NCBI RefSeq assembly: GCF_002127325.2
Contig: NC_035449.2
Location: 84,012,100 to 84,076,099, forward strand
Length of the DNA: 64,000 bases
Reading direction: 5' to 3'
Source of the DNA: Helianthus annuus
Taxonomy: Eukaryota; Streptophyta; Magnoliopsida; Asterales; Asteraceae
Below are positions 1 to 11,009 of the stretch, one piece after another; the stretch's first letter is position 1, and each line of letters opens with the position of its first letter. The translations under genes were made by a program, and so were the position numbers. The notes beneath the pieces are model-generated. The model was not told where the DNA came from. It was given only the letters and a program-made list of their open reading frames with translations, and did not search any database.

Positions 1-66
1 ACTTAGTTGTTTCAACGCATTCCCAAGACATGAAATGATTTAAAAATCACATCACACTTTTTATGG

Positions 67-478
67 TTAAAACACACTTTAAACAAGTCAAATTACCCAA
101 CACACTATATATGATCTTACAGATCAAAACACACTTTAAACGGGTCAAAATTACCCAAGCACACTATATACGATCATAAAGATCAAACACTTGAAGCGGG
201 TCAAAATCTCCCAAACACACTATATACGATCATACACACTTGAAGCGGGTAAAAAAAATTACCCAAACACACTATATACGATCATAAAGATCAAAACACA
301 CTTGAAGCGGGTCAAAATTACCCAAACACACTATAAATGATCTTAAAGATCAAAACACACTTGAAGCGGGTTAAAATTACCCAAACACACTATAAATGAT
401 CTTAAAGATCAAAACACACTTGAAGCGGGTTAAAATTACCCAAACACACTATATATGATCTTAAAGATCAAAACACAC
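67..478. repeat. Tandem array of a ~60-bp unit
   Basis: Seven to eight degenerate head-to-tail copies of a unit of about 57 to 62 bp. Each unit carries the blocks CTTGAAGCGGGTCAAAATTA, CCCAAACACACTATA and GATCATAAAGATCAAAACAC in that order. The first units (TTTAAACGGG) differ from the later ones (TTGAAGCGGG), and the last three are almost identical, which suggests recent amplification at the right end. Every unit contains a short GGGT...ACCC inverted repeat. The array stops abruptly near 478. No coding potential is seen. It may be a minisatellite or the internal repeat of a DNA transposon. Confidence 0.85.
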
Positions 479-1534
479 TTTTAATTGAATAATACGATAA
501 TGCATATAAATAAATTGGAATCATGACATAAGTCAGTTTAATCATTCTGGTGAAAGTACATACCTTTGTCAATTAAAGACGATGATAGCGGTGCCCCTTT
601 CTTATCTTCAATCTTAATCACTTGTGTTCCTGTTTATAAACCAATTTATTTACAATCATCATTCTTTGCACACATGTGTCATGGAATTAAGCATTCAGTT
701 GTATCTTAGCATCCTCTAAAAAATATAAACATACTCATCTCTAATTAGTTCTTTTACACCAAACTTGATTTAATTTACCAACATGGTATTGTTTTAAGCT
801 CATATTTTCGTGATTAACACAACAATCTGGTGTATTATAAAAATCCCTAAATTTAACAAAAGAATCCTAATCTATTAATTTCATTCTTTGTTAATTAATA
901 CACAAGTAATGAATTTCTTTTCCTTTAATATAATTAGTTTCTGTAAGTTTCATATTTAACTCTAACATAAATGTCTCTTTGAATTTAATACCTTACTCCC
1001 ACATGCATCGACATATATGAAGTAACAGTTTAGGACTTGAGGATGATTTTAATCAAGTGGCAATAAATCTTTGAATTTGATATCAATCACACACTTAACA
1101 TACAAGAATTAAAAGCATTAAATCAACATTACTAACTTACACACACATGCATCCACATTCATGAATTACAAGCCCTAAATCAAAATTGTGAACTTACAAA
1201 TTAGTACCTGGAGATTTAACAATCAAGTGGGCATTGCTACTAATGTCTTTTTCATCAAGATTTCCATAATTGTTTTTAGAGATAAAAATCAACTCTCCTT
1301 CTTCCTTCTTGGTGTCGCATACAATACACACACACACACTTTACTCTGGAAGTTTTTCTTCTAATTTCCAGCAACAGTTTGACTCACATCCTTTTTACTA
1401 AACATAGAGACTACTTTGTCATATTTGGCCCTTCAAGTATATTAAACTTTTATTTTCTAAGTGTTCTAATATTTATGTTTATATAAGTTATCATGAGTAT
1501 GTGTGTTTACTAATAATTCTATTTACCCCACAAC

Positions 1535-1541
<7 letters not shown>
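479..1541. other. AT-rich stretch, no gene recognised
   Basis: About 1 kb of AT-rich sequence without a frame or splice-bounded segment that I recognise. The phrases ACACATGCATCNACAT and CCTAAATC recur at about 1000 and 1145 and hint at an old local duplication. The right part may include LTR sequence of the minus-strand chromovirus remnant that starts at 1640, but I cannot place its outer end. Confidence 0.4.

Positions 1542-1591
<50 letters not shown>
1542..1591. repeat. (TA)n microsatellite
   Basis: An uninterrupted run of about 25 TA dinucleotides. Frames across it read as poly Ile-Tyr and are not coding. It lies next to the presumed LTR start of the chromovirus remnant at 1640. Confidence 0.95.
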
Positions 1592-1594
<3 letters not shown>

Positions 1595-1630
1595 CAAGAT
1601 AACAAAATTCGTTTTTTTTTTTAAAAAAAG

Positions 1631-1656
1631 GGATGTTACAAATACCTCCCCCTTAA
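1631..1656 (-). repeat. Polypurine tract and 3' LTR start of a chromovirus remnant
   Basis: Read on the minus strand, the purine run AAGGGGGAGGTATT is followed by TGTAACATCC. This is the usual order of polypurine tract and LTR start (TG) in plant Ty3 elements. It lies just downstream of the integrase C-terminal fragment on the same strand. The LTR should extend leftwards from 1640, but its other end was not found. Confidence 0.7.
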
Positions 1657-1680
1657 CAAGGTTTCGTCCCCGAAACCGGT

Positions 1681-2118
1681 CATGAAGAGAAGAGTTGTGG
1701 ATAATAACTTCTCATTTCTTCTTCTGCTTCCCACGTTATATCTGATCCTTTGCGATGTTTCCATTGTATTAAAACTTGACTAATCTCTTTATTTCGTAGC
1801 CGTTTTACTTTTCTATCAAGGATGGCTATGGTTCCTCGACAAAATTTAATTTATCATCAACTTCAATATCTTCAAGTGGCACATGAGCGGATTCATCCGC
1901 TAAACATTTACGTAGATGAGAGACATGAAAAGTATTATGTAGCTTACTTAGCTCTCCAGGGAGTTCCAAACGATAAGCTACCTTACCTACGCGCGCAATT
2001 ATTTTGAATGGTCCTATAAAACGTGGACTTAGTTTACCTCGTTTGCGAAAACGGATCACACCTTTCCATGGGGAGACTTTTAAAAGCACAAGATCCCCAA
2101 CTTCAAATTCAATAGTAA
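1681..2118 (-). pseudogene. Chromovirus integrase C-terminus and chromodomain-like tail (remnant)
   Basis: Minus-strand translation gives [19 protein letters not shown], then [12 protein letters not shown] and [11 protein letters not shown], the standard C-terminal segment of chromovirus integrases (GPF/Y module). A one-base loss near 1830 shifts the frame. After it, ILDRKVKRLRNKEI and VLIQWKHRKGSDITWE can be read, the chromodomain-like tail of Tekay-type elements, ending at a stop near 1681 just before the polypurine tract. The upstream half of the integrase resumes at 2938, across an inserted organelle-like block. The frameshift and insertion make this a dead copy. Assignment to the chromovirus branch is firm, the clade name less so. 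Confidence 0.85.
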
Positions 2119-2937
2119 GGAAATGAGACGACTCTTTCTTGAACTATATTATAAACAGACCTTCCCCTCCACACCAATCATGAGTTTTTCTCTATTCCTC
2201 TCATATATCGTCGTAACGCCCTTAATGCAAAAAAAAAAAAAAAAAAAGTCGGATTCTCTTTTTTAGATTCACTCTCTTCCTCTCCCTTATGCGTGGTTTA
2301 GCTAATTTAATAGCCTTCGGAGAAAAGCGACAAGTACCACTGGACAAGCAAATCACTTTTGGAATCACCTTGAAGGATCCTCTTACGGTGAAATGCCGGA
2401 ATGATGTCTTTCGGGGCTCCATCCCTCTTGACTATATAGGTAGGGGCTTAGCTGCTCCTAGTCAGATAAAAGTTCTATGCTGGGGCTCTCGGCAACCCTG
2501 AACTACTAAAAACCTGGCCCTTTGATGTGCTTGCCCAGCCTCTTCCACTAGAAAGAGCTTCTTCTCTTAAGGCTTCTTGCCAGTAGTGAGAAAAACCTTG
2601 CTTATCTATCTTTAGAAAGAGGATAGATAAAAAGATTCTAAATGCAGAAGGGGATAAGAGAAAGAAAAGAAAAGGAGACTCATAGGGATAGAGGAAATGA
2701 GAGAATGGTTCCGTGAAAACAAGAAGCTTACTAAACATATTACACTCACTGGGAAGGGTTTGTACAACACTCGATACCTGCTCCCGCTTATTGATTAGGG
2801 TGAGCCACTCAAGTCCCTTGTCACTCGTCCCTCTTTTACGTTTACGAAAATACCGGGCTTTATGCTTTTTTCGGAAACTAAACTAAAGTCTGTGATAAGA
2901 AAGCGTTCTTAGTTCAGTTCGGTAGAACGTGGGTCTT
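2119..2937. other. Organelle-like (probably mitochondrial) DNA insertion
   Basis: The integrase reading frame breaks off after the KRRRP motif at about 2938 and resumes with IEFEVGD at about 2118. The ~820 bases between are unlike retroelement sequence and have a plant mitochondrial intergenic flavour: mixed composition and short unrelated frames. The right edge is a 34-base match to organelle trnW. The clean interruption of one codon series shows that the retroelement was present first and the organelle DNA came later. An 18 to 20-base A run lies near 2229. Which organelle genome it came from cannot be decided here. trnW of plastid origin exists in both. Confidence 0.7.
2903..2936 (+). pseudogene. 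trnW-CCA: 5' half of organelle tRNA-Trp gene, truncated at the insertion edge
   Basis: The segment matches, by memory of the conserved gene, the first 34 bases of plastid-type trnW-CCA (acceptor stem, D arm with TTAGTTCAGTTCGGTAGAAC, anticodon 5' stem), with one C to T change in the acceptor stem. The match ends at GGGTCT, just before the CCA anticodon. The next bases already belong to the integrase codons. There is no anticodon or T arm, so it cannot be a functional tRNA. Confidence 0.75.
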
Positions 2938-3295
2938 TGGTCTTCGTCTCTTATCCGCGTATGATTTCTGTCGATCTTGAGCTGCCTTTAAACGGGCTCT
3001 AATTTGATCAATTCTTTCTGTTGTAGCCTGAACCACTTCTTTACTACCAAGTTCTCGCTGTCCAACTTCCCCCCAACAAACAGGCGTCCTACATTTTCTC
3101 CCCTAAAGCATTTCAAAAGGTGGCATTCCAATGCTTGAATGGTAACTGTTGTTGTAGGAGAATTCTGCTAAAGGAAGATATTTATCCCAACTTCCTCCGA
3201 AGTTAATAATATAAGCACGAAGCATATCTTCAAGAGTTTGAATAGTTCTCTCACTTTGCCCATCAGTTTGGATGTCACTCCTGACTTGAGAGCAA
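2938..3295 (-). pseudogene. Chromovirus integrase core fragment
   Basis: Minus-strand translation shows [18 protein letters not shown], then [20 protein letters not shown] and QDRQKSYADKRRRP, the conserved end of the integrase catalytic core and the linker of chromoviruses. The N-terminal side is lost: the usual YHP before QTDGQ is replaced, and homology stops near 3295. The C-terminal side continues at 2118 beyond the organelle-like insertion. The D,D part of the DDE triad is absent, so this is a remnant. Confidence 0.85.
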
Positions 3296-3514
3296 ATCTC
3301 GTGCAAAATACAGACACTGGTTAATCAGTGTTTTCAAAGTATCAAGTGTATATTGTATCAGCCGTAGGAAGGCATGTAAGTTTAACAGGGAATTTGCTGC
3401 TAGGAAGCAGGTACGGTGGGATGCATAAGTCTTAAACAACATATAAGAGTCAAGATTCCTAAAACTATAGACTAGGGCAGGTATTCCTACTCATCCTAAT
3501 TCCCTATAGTTATG

Positions 3515-3580
3515 GCTCTAATACCAGTCTGTCACACCCCAACTGATAGCGGAAACATCGGGGTGTGAGCACTAAGCGTC
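3515..3580 (-). repeat. Primer-binding site and 5' LTR edge of the same remnant
   Basis: On the minus strand the 12 bases at 3526-3515 read TGGTATTAGAGC, one mismatch from the initiator-tRNA-Met primer site TGGTATCAGAGC. Just upstream on that strand the LTR end reads GGGGTGTGACA (3540-3530). Primer site and integrase remnant are therefore only about 220 bases apart, meaning gag, PR, RT and RNase H are deleted. The LTR carries a CACCCC...GGGGTG inverted repeat. Its outer end is not resolved because other insertions follow. Confidence 0.6.
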
Positions 3581-3739
3581 CAGATTGCTCATGAGATTTC
3601 ATAACACTAGATGTTCAATAGTGTTGTGATTTAGGGTTGAACGACGTGTGAATCGTTAGATTTAGGGTTCTTCAGGAGGTGAATGTGTGAAATGTGAATA
3701 GGCATAGCATATATTTGGAGGTGAATGTGATTTTAGGGT

Positions 3740-3876
3740 AAATTAAGTAGAGTATATTTGTCACCATAAATACGGTAGCAAATTTGAAAGCATCTTGTGG
3801 AAAATTTTTAATTATTTGCTACTTATTTTATTCGGTATCAAAATTTGGTGGCAACTGCTGTTTTTTTGTAGTAGTG
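3740..3876. mobile_element. CACTA-type transposon end (right terminus)
   Basis: The segment ends in GTTTTTTTGTAGTAGTG (3860-3876), the inverse of the CACTACTACAAAAAA type of CACTA terminal repeat. Inside it, short subterminal words occur in both orientations (GTAGCAAAT at 3775, TTTGCTAC at 3818, GGTGGCAAC at 3847), as is typical of CACTA ends. I found no matching left terminus or 3-bp duplication, so this is a fragment or a short derivative. Confidence 0.5.
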
Positions 3877-4443
3877 TAATATTTATTAAATAACTTATTT
3901 AGTAGTATATTTTCTAAATAAAGATTTAGCCTTTGAATTGTGGTAGTGACATGTGTCTAAATTTATTATCATCTATTAAGTAGTAGATTTTCTAAACAAC
4001 CAACAAAAAGGTATATGAAAAATAAATGGCAAGCGGTTTACTGGGCACACAAGAAACCAAAACAAATGAGCAAAAGTAGAGTTTTGGTTTCCTTTGTAGT
4101 TCGTTTTTTTTATTTTTTTAATGGTTCATTGTTTATATATATATATATATATAGAGAGAAAGTATAATGTACAAAATCCCTAATCATACTTCACGTACGT
4201 GACAAGGAGAGTTGAACGCATGGCACGGATTAAGATTTCTCATTAAGGGCAAACTAGACATTTTTCATTCTTGAGGCAGGGTAATTCAGACATTTACTAA
4301 CATCAAGAGAATAATGCGAGTTCGTTATCTCCTGCATCCCGGTAATTACAATTCGAATTAGTTTCAAATATTTTCTATTTTTCAAAGTATCAAATTAGCG
4401 GTTATAGGTGTGCGATTAGGGTTACGATCACTTATTGTTTGAA

Positions 4444-5270
4444 ATGGATCCACAGAGCAGTAACGCACGAAACACAGATGATATTGAAATTGAAGATGCT
4501 GAAGTCCATGCCGTTCATGATGCTGCAGAGCATTTGAGGAATCCGACATCAGACAACCACGTTCTATTAGACGATCAGACCAGTAAGTTGTCAATTAATG
4601 GTTTTAATTTTCCAGAAATCAACGAAATTAACGTTGGCTGATGTTTTTTATTTGATCGTGCATCATTATTTGATAATTAGTTTTTTTAAAATGAATGTGT
4701 CATAAATCACGCATGTTTATAAGCTGTATAGTGTAGGAGACCTGTGTAATTCCACCAAGATGCGTTATTATTATAAAGCATACAGTATTGGCTGGTTTTT
4801 TTCTACCTGCGTTATTATTGAGGTTAACATGCATGATTTATTTTCTTTGCGTGATTTATTTTTTTATTTCCTAGATGAGTGACTGTGTGTCTTGTTTTAG
4901 AGCTCATGTTTTTTTTGTCATTTCAAAATGTGCAGATGAAAGATTGTATATTCCTGAGGTAGCTTCACATGTGTTCCCATTATAGGAATGGAATTCAGTT
5001 CCATAGAGCAAGTATATGTTTTTTATTAGACATATGCCAAGAAGGCAGGGTTCTCTGCGCGAAAAGAAGGTGAGCATCATAGTGGTGGTATTATCAAGAC
5101 TAAATACTTTGTGTGTTCAAAGGAGGGGCATAAACCTCAGGCGATCCTTATTCGAAGTTGTCTAAGCCATATAAAAGTAGGAATAGACCGAGTATTCGAA
5201 CCGGGTGTAAAGCACAAATCAAGCTTTGTTCGACGGATGGGGTGTTGTATAAGGTTGATAACATTTTTTA
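4444..5270 (+). pseudogene. FAR1-related (FRS-like) gene, N-terminal remnant
   Basis: An ATG at 4444 opens an acidic 46-codon segment that ends at a consensus donor GTAAGT (4583). The acceptor TGCAG lies at 4931-4935. Downstream the frame reads EWNSVP, then YAKKAGFSARKEGEHHSG, IIKTKYFVCSKEGHKP and, after a frame change near 5150, RTGCKAQIKLC. This is the FAR1 DNA-binding domain of FAR1/FHY3-type factors, a family domesticated from MULE transposases. Stops (near 4983 and 4997) and at least one frameshift are present, and the sequence ends before any MULE transposase domain. It could be a truncated host FRS gene or a MULE remnant. Confidence 0.75.
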
Positions 5271-6776
5271 AAAAAATAAACTACTAGTTTTTTTAAATGT
5301 TCAAAATTTGTATGTTACATTTTTTTGAACATATATATTATGTAGCATGAAATTTTTAACATTTTTTTAAAATAAACTACTCGGCGTTTTTTTGTTTTTT
5401 CTTTTATAAAAATGTTCAAATATATGTATGTTACATTTTCTATTTTTTTAGAAAAAAATAAAAATGTCACATGGGGTTTTTACAAAGGTTTTTTGAGTTT
5501 TCTCAACTCAGGTGGGTTTTCGTCTTATCTTTCCCATATATATATATACACACATACATACTAGTAGGAAACCAGTGCGTTACGGCGGCGGCGACAATGT
5601 ATTACACGGTACTCGTTTTCTATTAATTTATGAATTCTCTCGTGATATTTTGTATAGGGGTGTGATAAATACACCCAACGTATGGATTAATATATCAAAT
5701 TAGTTAAACTTGGTAATGATTAAGTACTTTAATACATTATTTTATTCTAAAGTCAAAAGTAATAATTATGTTTTTTATTTTATTTTATTTTATAGTACTT
5801 TTATTACTTTTTTATATTTTGTTATACTATTATTAGTATTAATATCAATATTAATAAATAAATAATCAAGACACTTTGTTATTAACACGAAAGTGAAAAA
5901 GTTCATCATAAGTAAATAAATAACGAGTCTCTAATAAAAAAAAGTAAATGTGTAAACATTAAAAAAAGTAAATGTGGCACTTTGTTCAAAAATCTTCTAA
6001 AAATCTTCAAATAACATGTGATTTTAATAATTATAGTTGTATTTGATAAAAGAAATATGTTACTATATTTATTTTATTAACCCCTGAGATAAAGATTAAA
6101 TTTGAACTCACGAACTCTTTCATGGCAGTTAAATCAACAACTTTGTTTTTATTAAAAACAAAGAAAATCTTATAGCAGGAAAGTATTTATTTATTTTTAC
6201 CAATTAAATAGTACATTTTTGTTTTGATTAAAAAAATTTGTATGTCAAATATTTTTACGTGTTTCATTCAATGTATTGAAGATATCTTATAACTATTTAA
6301 ATCAACAACTTTGTTTGATAAAAAAAATTTGTCTGTCAAAAATTTGTCTTGTAACTTTTTTTCCAAAGTAGATTTAATAAAAAAATATTTTAATATTCAA
6401 AAACTAAAATTTTAACTTTATATTTTATATTTTATATACCTCAAATCAATTCTTTTTAAAAGTAATACGTCTTTAAAATTGTATTTCAATTTTTATAAGA
6501 CTTGTAGCAAAAAAAAAATTAATAATATAGGCTAATGATTGAATAATAAATAGTTATGTAATAATTAATGACTACTATTACCTTTTCTCTCTCCCGCTCA
6601 CCCCTCTCTCTTTTGACCGTATCTCTCTTTCTCTCTCCTGCTCATACTTTTCATCCCCTTTAAAAGTTGACTTTTAGGTGTATTTAACACAATCCTTTGT
6701 ATAATACTTCTGTTTGTTTTGTTATTTGTATCATCAATGATTTCTATTTATTCCATGTGCTTTACTGATCTCAAAT
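5271..6776. other. AT-rich intergenic DNA with a Helitron-type end at 5561
   Basis: No gene is seen. At 5561-5596 the bases CTAGTAGGAAACC, followed by a GC-rich GTGCGTTACGGCGGCGGCG block, resemble the 3' end (minus strand) of the Helitron at 10158, but with a decayed hairpin. No matching 5' end was found. GATAAATACACC near 5660 and GGTGTATTTAACAC near 6678 form an imperfect inverted pair about 1 kb apart. Two pyrimidine-rich CTCTCTCCYGCTCA blocks lie at 6590-6650. Confidence 0.4.
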
Positions 6777-6786
6777 TTACCTTCTT

Positions 6787-8863
6787 GGGTGGTAGATTCA
6801 TTCTTGACGGCCCCCTTATTATCAATGAGGCTTGTTCATGGATTAGAAAGCGGAATAAGAAAGCTTTTCTCTTCAAAATTTACTTCGAAAAGGCTTATGA
6901 CAATATCAATTGGGGTTTTGTGGTGGATATTTTCCGTCAAATGGGCTTTGGCCGGAGGTGGTGTTCTTGGTTGTGGGGTATCCTCGCGTCTGCTCGGGCG
7001 TCGGTTTTGGTGAACAGGGCTTCTACATTCGAATTTAAGTGCGGTAAAGGGATGAGGCATGGGGATCCTATCTCTCCTTTTTTATTCGTTGCAGTAATGG
7101 AGGCGTTGTCTTGTCTTCTCGAAAGAGCTAAGGAGGCGAGTATTTTTTTCTGGTATTCAGCTTTCTAACGGAGGACCTGTTCTCTCCCATTTATTCTTCA
7201 CTGACGATGCGCTTATCATTGGGGAAGGGGAAGAGGATAATGCATTAAATATTGTTAGAATTTTAAGGTGCTTTCACGCCTGCTCAGGCTTGAGAATCAA
7301 CTTGGGAAAGTCTTGCTTGTTCGGGTTAGGGGTTGATGTCGAGGAGGTGGGGAGCCTAGCGGATATTGCTGGTTGTAAGCAAGAATCTTTGCCTTTCAAG
7401 TATCTTGGGCTTAGGGCTGGGTCGAATATGAATCGCATTAATAATTGGGAGCCAGTTATTGAAATCTTCGAGGCTAGACTTGCTCTTTGGAAGTCCAATC
7501 TGCTGTCTATTGGAGGGAGAATGACTCTCATTCGTTCGGTTCTCGAAAGCTTGCCGTCTTATTATTTTTCACTGTACAAGGCTCCTGTTAAGGTGATAAA
7601 GGTTCTCGAGGGTATGATTAAAAAATTCCTTTAGGGAGGATCGGAGGAAGCCCAGAAAACACACTGGGTCGCTTGGGATAGAGTTACGATGCCTAAGAAA
7701 GCTGGAGGGTTGGGTTTAAGTAAGCTCAAAAATATTAATATAGTGCTTTTATGTAAGTGGGGATGGAGATTCAAGAAGGAGAATAACAACCTTTGGGTTA
7801 AAGTGGTGGAGGCAATACACGCCAACGGATCGGGTTGGTCGTTTCTTCCGTTGAAAAAGTCCCTTGGTGGAGTTTGGTCTAGTATTGTGTCTGTTTTTAA
7901 TAGACTGTTTTTAATAGACCAATGGCTGGGCACTCTCAGTTTCGCAACTTCTTTAAGGGTTCAGTTGGGAACGGTGAGAATATCCTTTTCTGGCTAGATC
8001 CTTGGTTGAGGGATGTCCCGTTATTGGAAGTTTTCCCCAATTTATATCTGCTGGAGACTGTCAAGAATTGTTCGGTTAGGGACAGGTTAAGCGGCGATTG
8101 GTTGTGGAAGCATGACCCTATTTTGGACATTGAAAAAATCGAGCTGGAGGCTCTTAATGCGGAGGTAGCGGCTGTTTTGTTGTTGGATAAGCCGGATGAG
8201 TGGAAATGGTTGCCTGACCATTCGGGTGTATTATTCTCTGTTCATTCCGTTAAGAATCTTTTGGATGGTGACGAGGGAAATAATAACAAGTATGTGATTG
8301 ATTGGTGCAAGTGGGTCCCAACAAACTGCAACGTTTTTATTTGGAGAGCGGAATTAAATCGCATCCCAACTGCCGATGCGTTACGGAAGAGGGGTATCCA
8401 GGTTGGCGATGGTTTATGTCCCTTGTGCAAGTCGGTTGACGAATCTGTGGATCACCTTTTCACGTCTTGTGTCGTGGCTGTTATTCTTTGGCAAAAGATC
8501 TCGCGGTGGTGCGGCTTGGCCCCTATCTTTGCTTTTTCTTTCAATGATCTGTTGGATGTTCACAAGCATAGGAGTATTAATGCTGGGATTAAGAGGGTGG
8601 TTCATGGCATAATGTTCATCTCTATTTGGAGTCTGTGGTTGGCCCGCAATAAAGTGGTTTTTTCGAATGCCGATGTAAAGGTTGATAGTATTTTTAGCGA
8701 GGTTAGATCGTTAGGCTTTTTATGGTTTAAACATAGAGGTAAGTGTAGCGTGGTCTCGTGGTCGGATTGGTGTAAATTTGTAAATATGTAGTGTGTTTGT
8801 TTTGATGCCTGTCCCGGTTTTCGAATTCAGGTGTTGTTTAATGAAGTTTTCCTTTAAAAAAAA
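6787..8863 (+). mobile_element. 5'-truncated L1-type LINE (ORF2 3' half)
   Basis: The element starts inside the reverse transcriptase (GGRFILDG) and ends with an 8-base A tail at 8856-8863. It is flanked by TTACCTTCTT (6777-6786) and TTACCTTATT (8864-8873), a 9/10 matching target-site duplication. The frame runs through KIYFEKAYDNINW, GMRHGDPISPFLF and the catalytic motif FFTDDALII, then the thumb, and ends with the zf-RVT type domain (WRAELNRIPTADALRKRG, CPLCKSVDESVDHLF). Breaks: a frameshift in a T run near 7147, an in-frame TAG at 7632, and a frameshift near 7920. The endonuclease and ORF1 are absent. The usual FADD is FTDD here. It is a dead-on-arrival copy. Confidence 0.9.
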
Positions 8864-9032
8864 TTACCTTATTTTTAAGTTATTATCTTTATAACTAATG
8901 TTTTTTGTTCGAGTGCTTTAATTTGAGGATAACTTGCTTTTAAAGAGTTATTAGACGACCATAAGCCGCCTATTGAGAAGGTACATCTGTCATTCGTTTG
9001 GTAATTTGCCAAATTATATGAAACAAGTTGGT

Positions 9033-9108
9033 GTATAGTTTTTGTTAAGTAAAGGCTTATTAAATATAACGTATAGTTTTTGTTAAGTAAAGGCTTATTA
9101 AATATAAC
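9033..9108. repeat. Perfect 38-bp tandem duplication
   Basis: GTATAGTTTTTGTTAAGTAA and the following 18 bases occur twice with no spacer and no visible mismatch. The surrounding 8874-9180 holds no gene. Confidence 0.9.
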
Positions 9109-9185
9109 GCGTATTCTTAATCATTAAACACGCTAATCATTTGAAACAAGTGTAAGTGTTGAATATTTGAATTTTGATCCCTAAG

Positions 9186-9521
9186 GCTGTCCGGAGTGGT
9201 GCGGTAAAGTTGAGCGGCAAAGGGTTTTGCTGTGCGGCAACACCGCCGCCGACCCTTTTGTCGTGCGGTAATCAAAGATGAATCGGTGAGGGCTTGCCGC
9301 TGCGGTGAAGGGAGTGTATGAGAGAGAGATAGAGGGTAGTGTTGGGGGGGGGGTCCATTCCAATCTCAACCAATCACACCTTTTTTTTTTTTTTTTTTTA
9401 AGTTTACCACTTCACCAAGTGTCTAACCATTGTCAACACTTTTCAGCAAAGTTTAAACACTTTTCAGCAAAGTTTAAACACTTTTCATTGATTGACATGG
9501 TGCACTTTGATTAACCAATCC
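9186..9521. mobile_element. MITE-like fragment with one GC-rich terminus
   Basis: The left edge GGCTGTCCGGAGTGGTGCGG follows TAA and resembles a PIF/Harbinger or hAT-type MITE end. The internal part has GCGGCAA words in both orientations, a 19-base T run and a doubled 21-bp unit (TTTTCAGCAAAGTTTAAACAC, two copies at about 9440-9482). I see no matching right inverted terminus, and a complete second MITE begins at 9525. It may be a truncated or host-side copy. Confidence 0.4.
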
Positions 9522-9524
9522 TTA

Positions 9525-9864
9525 GGGTAGGCGGTATGGTGGTGATTGAGTTAGGGTGTTTGAGTTTTCTCTAGCCAATGATATAAAGCCATGTCAACTC
9601 CCCACTTCACTCCCCATTTTCTACTCAAACACTAGGTATGGTTAAACACCCACTCAAACACCCGATTTCTCTCTCCCCTCTCCTACTTTGATTGGTTCTT
9701 CTCTCCTCTCTCTCTCCTCCATCACTCTTCTCCACCTTCGGTGACTATTCACTGATTTCTCTCCCTCTCTCCTACTCAAACACCCTAACTCAATCACCAC
9801 GGTGTGCTTCACCAATCGATGAAAGGAGTCACCGAAGGCAAAATGGTGACCATACTGCCTACCC
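9525..9864. mobile_element. Tourist-like PIF/Harbinger MITE, 340 bp
   Basis: The ends are inverted: GGGTAGGCGGTATGGT on the left and ACCATACTGCCTACCC on the right, flanked by TTA at 9522-9524 and 9865-9867. A 3-bp TTA duplication is the hallmark of PIF/Harbinger insertion. A second inverted pair lies inside (GTGGTGATTGAGTTAGGGTG near 9540 against its complement near 9780-9802), so most of the element can fold on itself. There is no coding capacity and it would depend on a transposase elsewhere. Confidence 0.85.
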
Positions 9865-11009
9865 TTACACCCTAAGAACATCAAGAAAACACTAATGAAC
9901 AATTAAGCAAACTCTAATTTCAGAAAAGTTATTATTATAAAAATATAATTAATGAAAACAATTTTTGTGTTAATTTTTATAACTTTGTTCATTCAAAAAC
10001 TAATTTCATTCACCCCTAGTAGATGTATATAACATAATACAAGTAAAAAATATAAAAAAAATTGTATAAATTCTGTAAGTCACTTGCAACACCATTGCTA
10101 AAAAGATGGCCAAATTTCATACGCAGCGCTTACCTGAGGTCTTGATTTCCTATTCAACTAGTGGGAAACCCGCGCGTTGCGGCGGAGTCAACACTTCTCC
10201 CGTTTCTTTAAGACACCAACCCACGTTGATCCATTTCTTTGAAGTTGTCGACCCGTTTTGACCCGAAAACATAGGAGATGGAATTTAGTTGGCCCATTTT
10301 GACCTACTGAGGGAAAATATCTTACCCAAACCAACCCATATAATTTTAAAAGCAACCCAAACTGACTCACTTGGATTTGATCCTAATCCTTTAAGTAATA
10401 TTGTTCATGTGCATCATCTACCAAGGCCAAGATTGAAGGTGAAAAACTTGCATGGTATGATAAAGTAGTTAAAACTTTTTGTACAAGAACAAGCAACATC
10501 CCAGTCAACATGACACCAAAACACTGTACCAATGTTGTTTAAAAAACTGCGGCAATGGTCTTGGGTCTGGATTAGAAGGTTCAACATCAATCCACATCAC
10601 AGGCCCGAAAGAGAAAATAACTATGTGTTGTTACCCAACCAATCCAACTAAACAAACTGGAGCAATAGTAACAACCCAATCAAATATATACAATCAAGAA
10701 TAATGTGGTATGCTTGAAGGCTTGATGCTATATAATATGCATTTGCATGACTGTAGGCAACACCAGAAAGACAGTGTTTAATAACTAATATCAATGGCTC
10801 TCAAATGACCTAAAATATCATAAACTTAATATCCAGTGTTTTACTACTGAATCAATTACCTATTCAAAAGATGAAACACATATTACACTAATCATATCAT
10901 CTCAAAACCAAAACATCATGTCTGCAACTCAAAACAAACATCAAAAGTAACAACAAAATGAGAGTAAAAACTGAACAATTGCAATGATGATATGACAAGA
11001 CAACCGAAA

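Noticed and set aside
1503..1685. Frame of alternating Ile-Tyr
   Set aside because: It is only the translated (TA)n microsatellite.
2289..2501. 70-codon plus-strand frame in the organelle-like insert
   Set aside because: No family resemblance. Open by chance in mixed-composition DNA.
3530..4150. Complete 5' LTR of the chromovirus remnant
   Set aside because: The start motif TGTAACATCC expected at its outer end was not found, so only the inner edge is reported.
5659..6692. 1-kb DNA transposon bounded by GATAAATACACC / GGTGTATTTAACAC
   Set aside because: The inverted match is short and imperfect and no target duplication is visible.
7922..8791. Possible separate 289-aa gene
   Set aside because: It is the C-terminal part of LINE ORF2 (zf-RVT domain) after a frameshift, not an independent gene.
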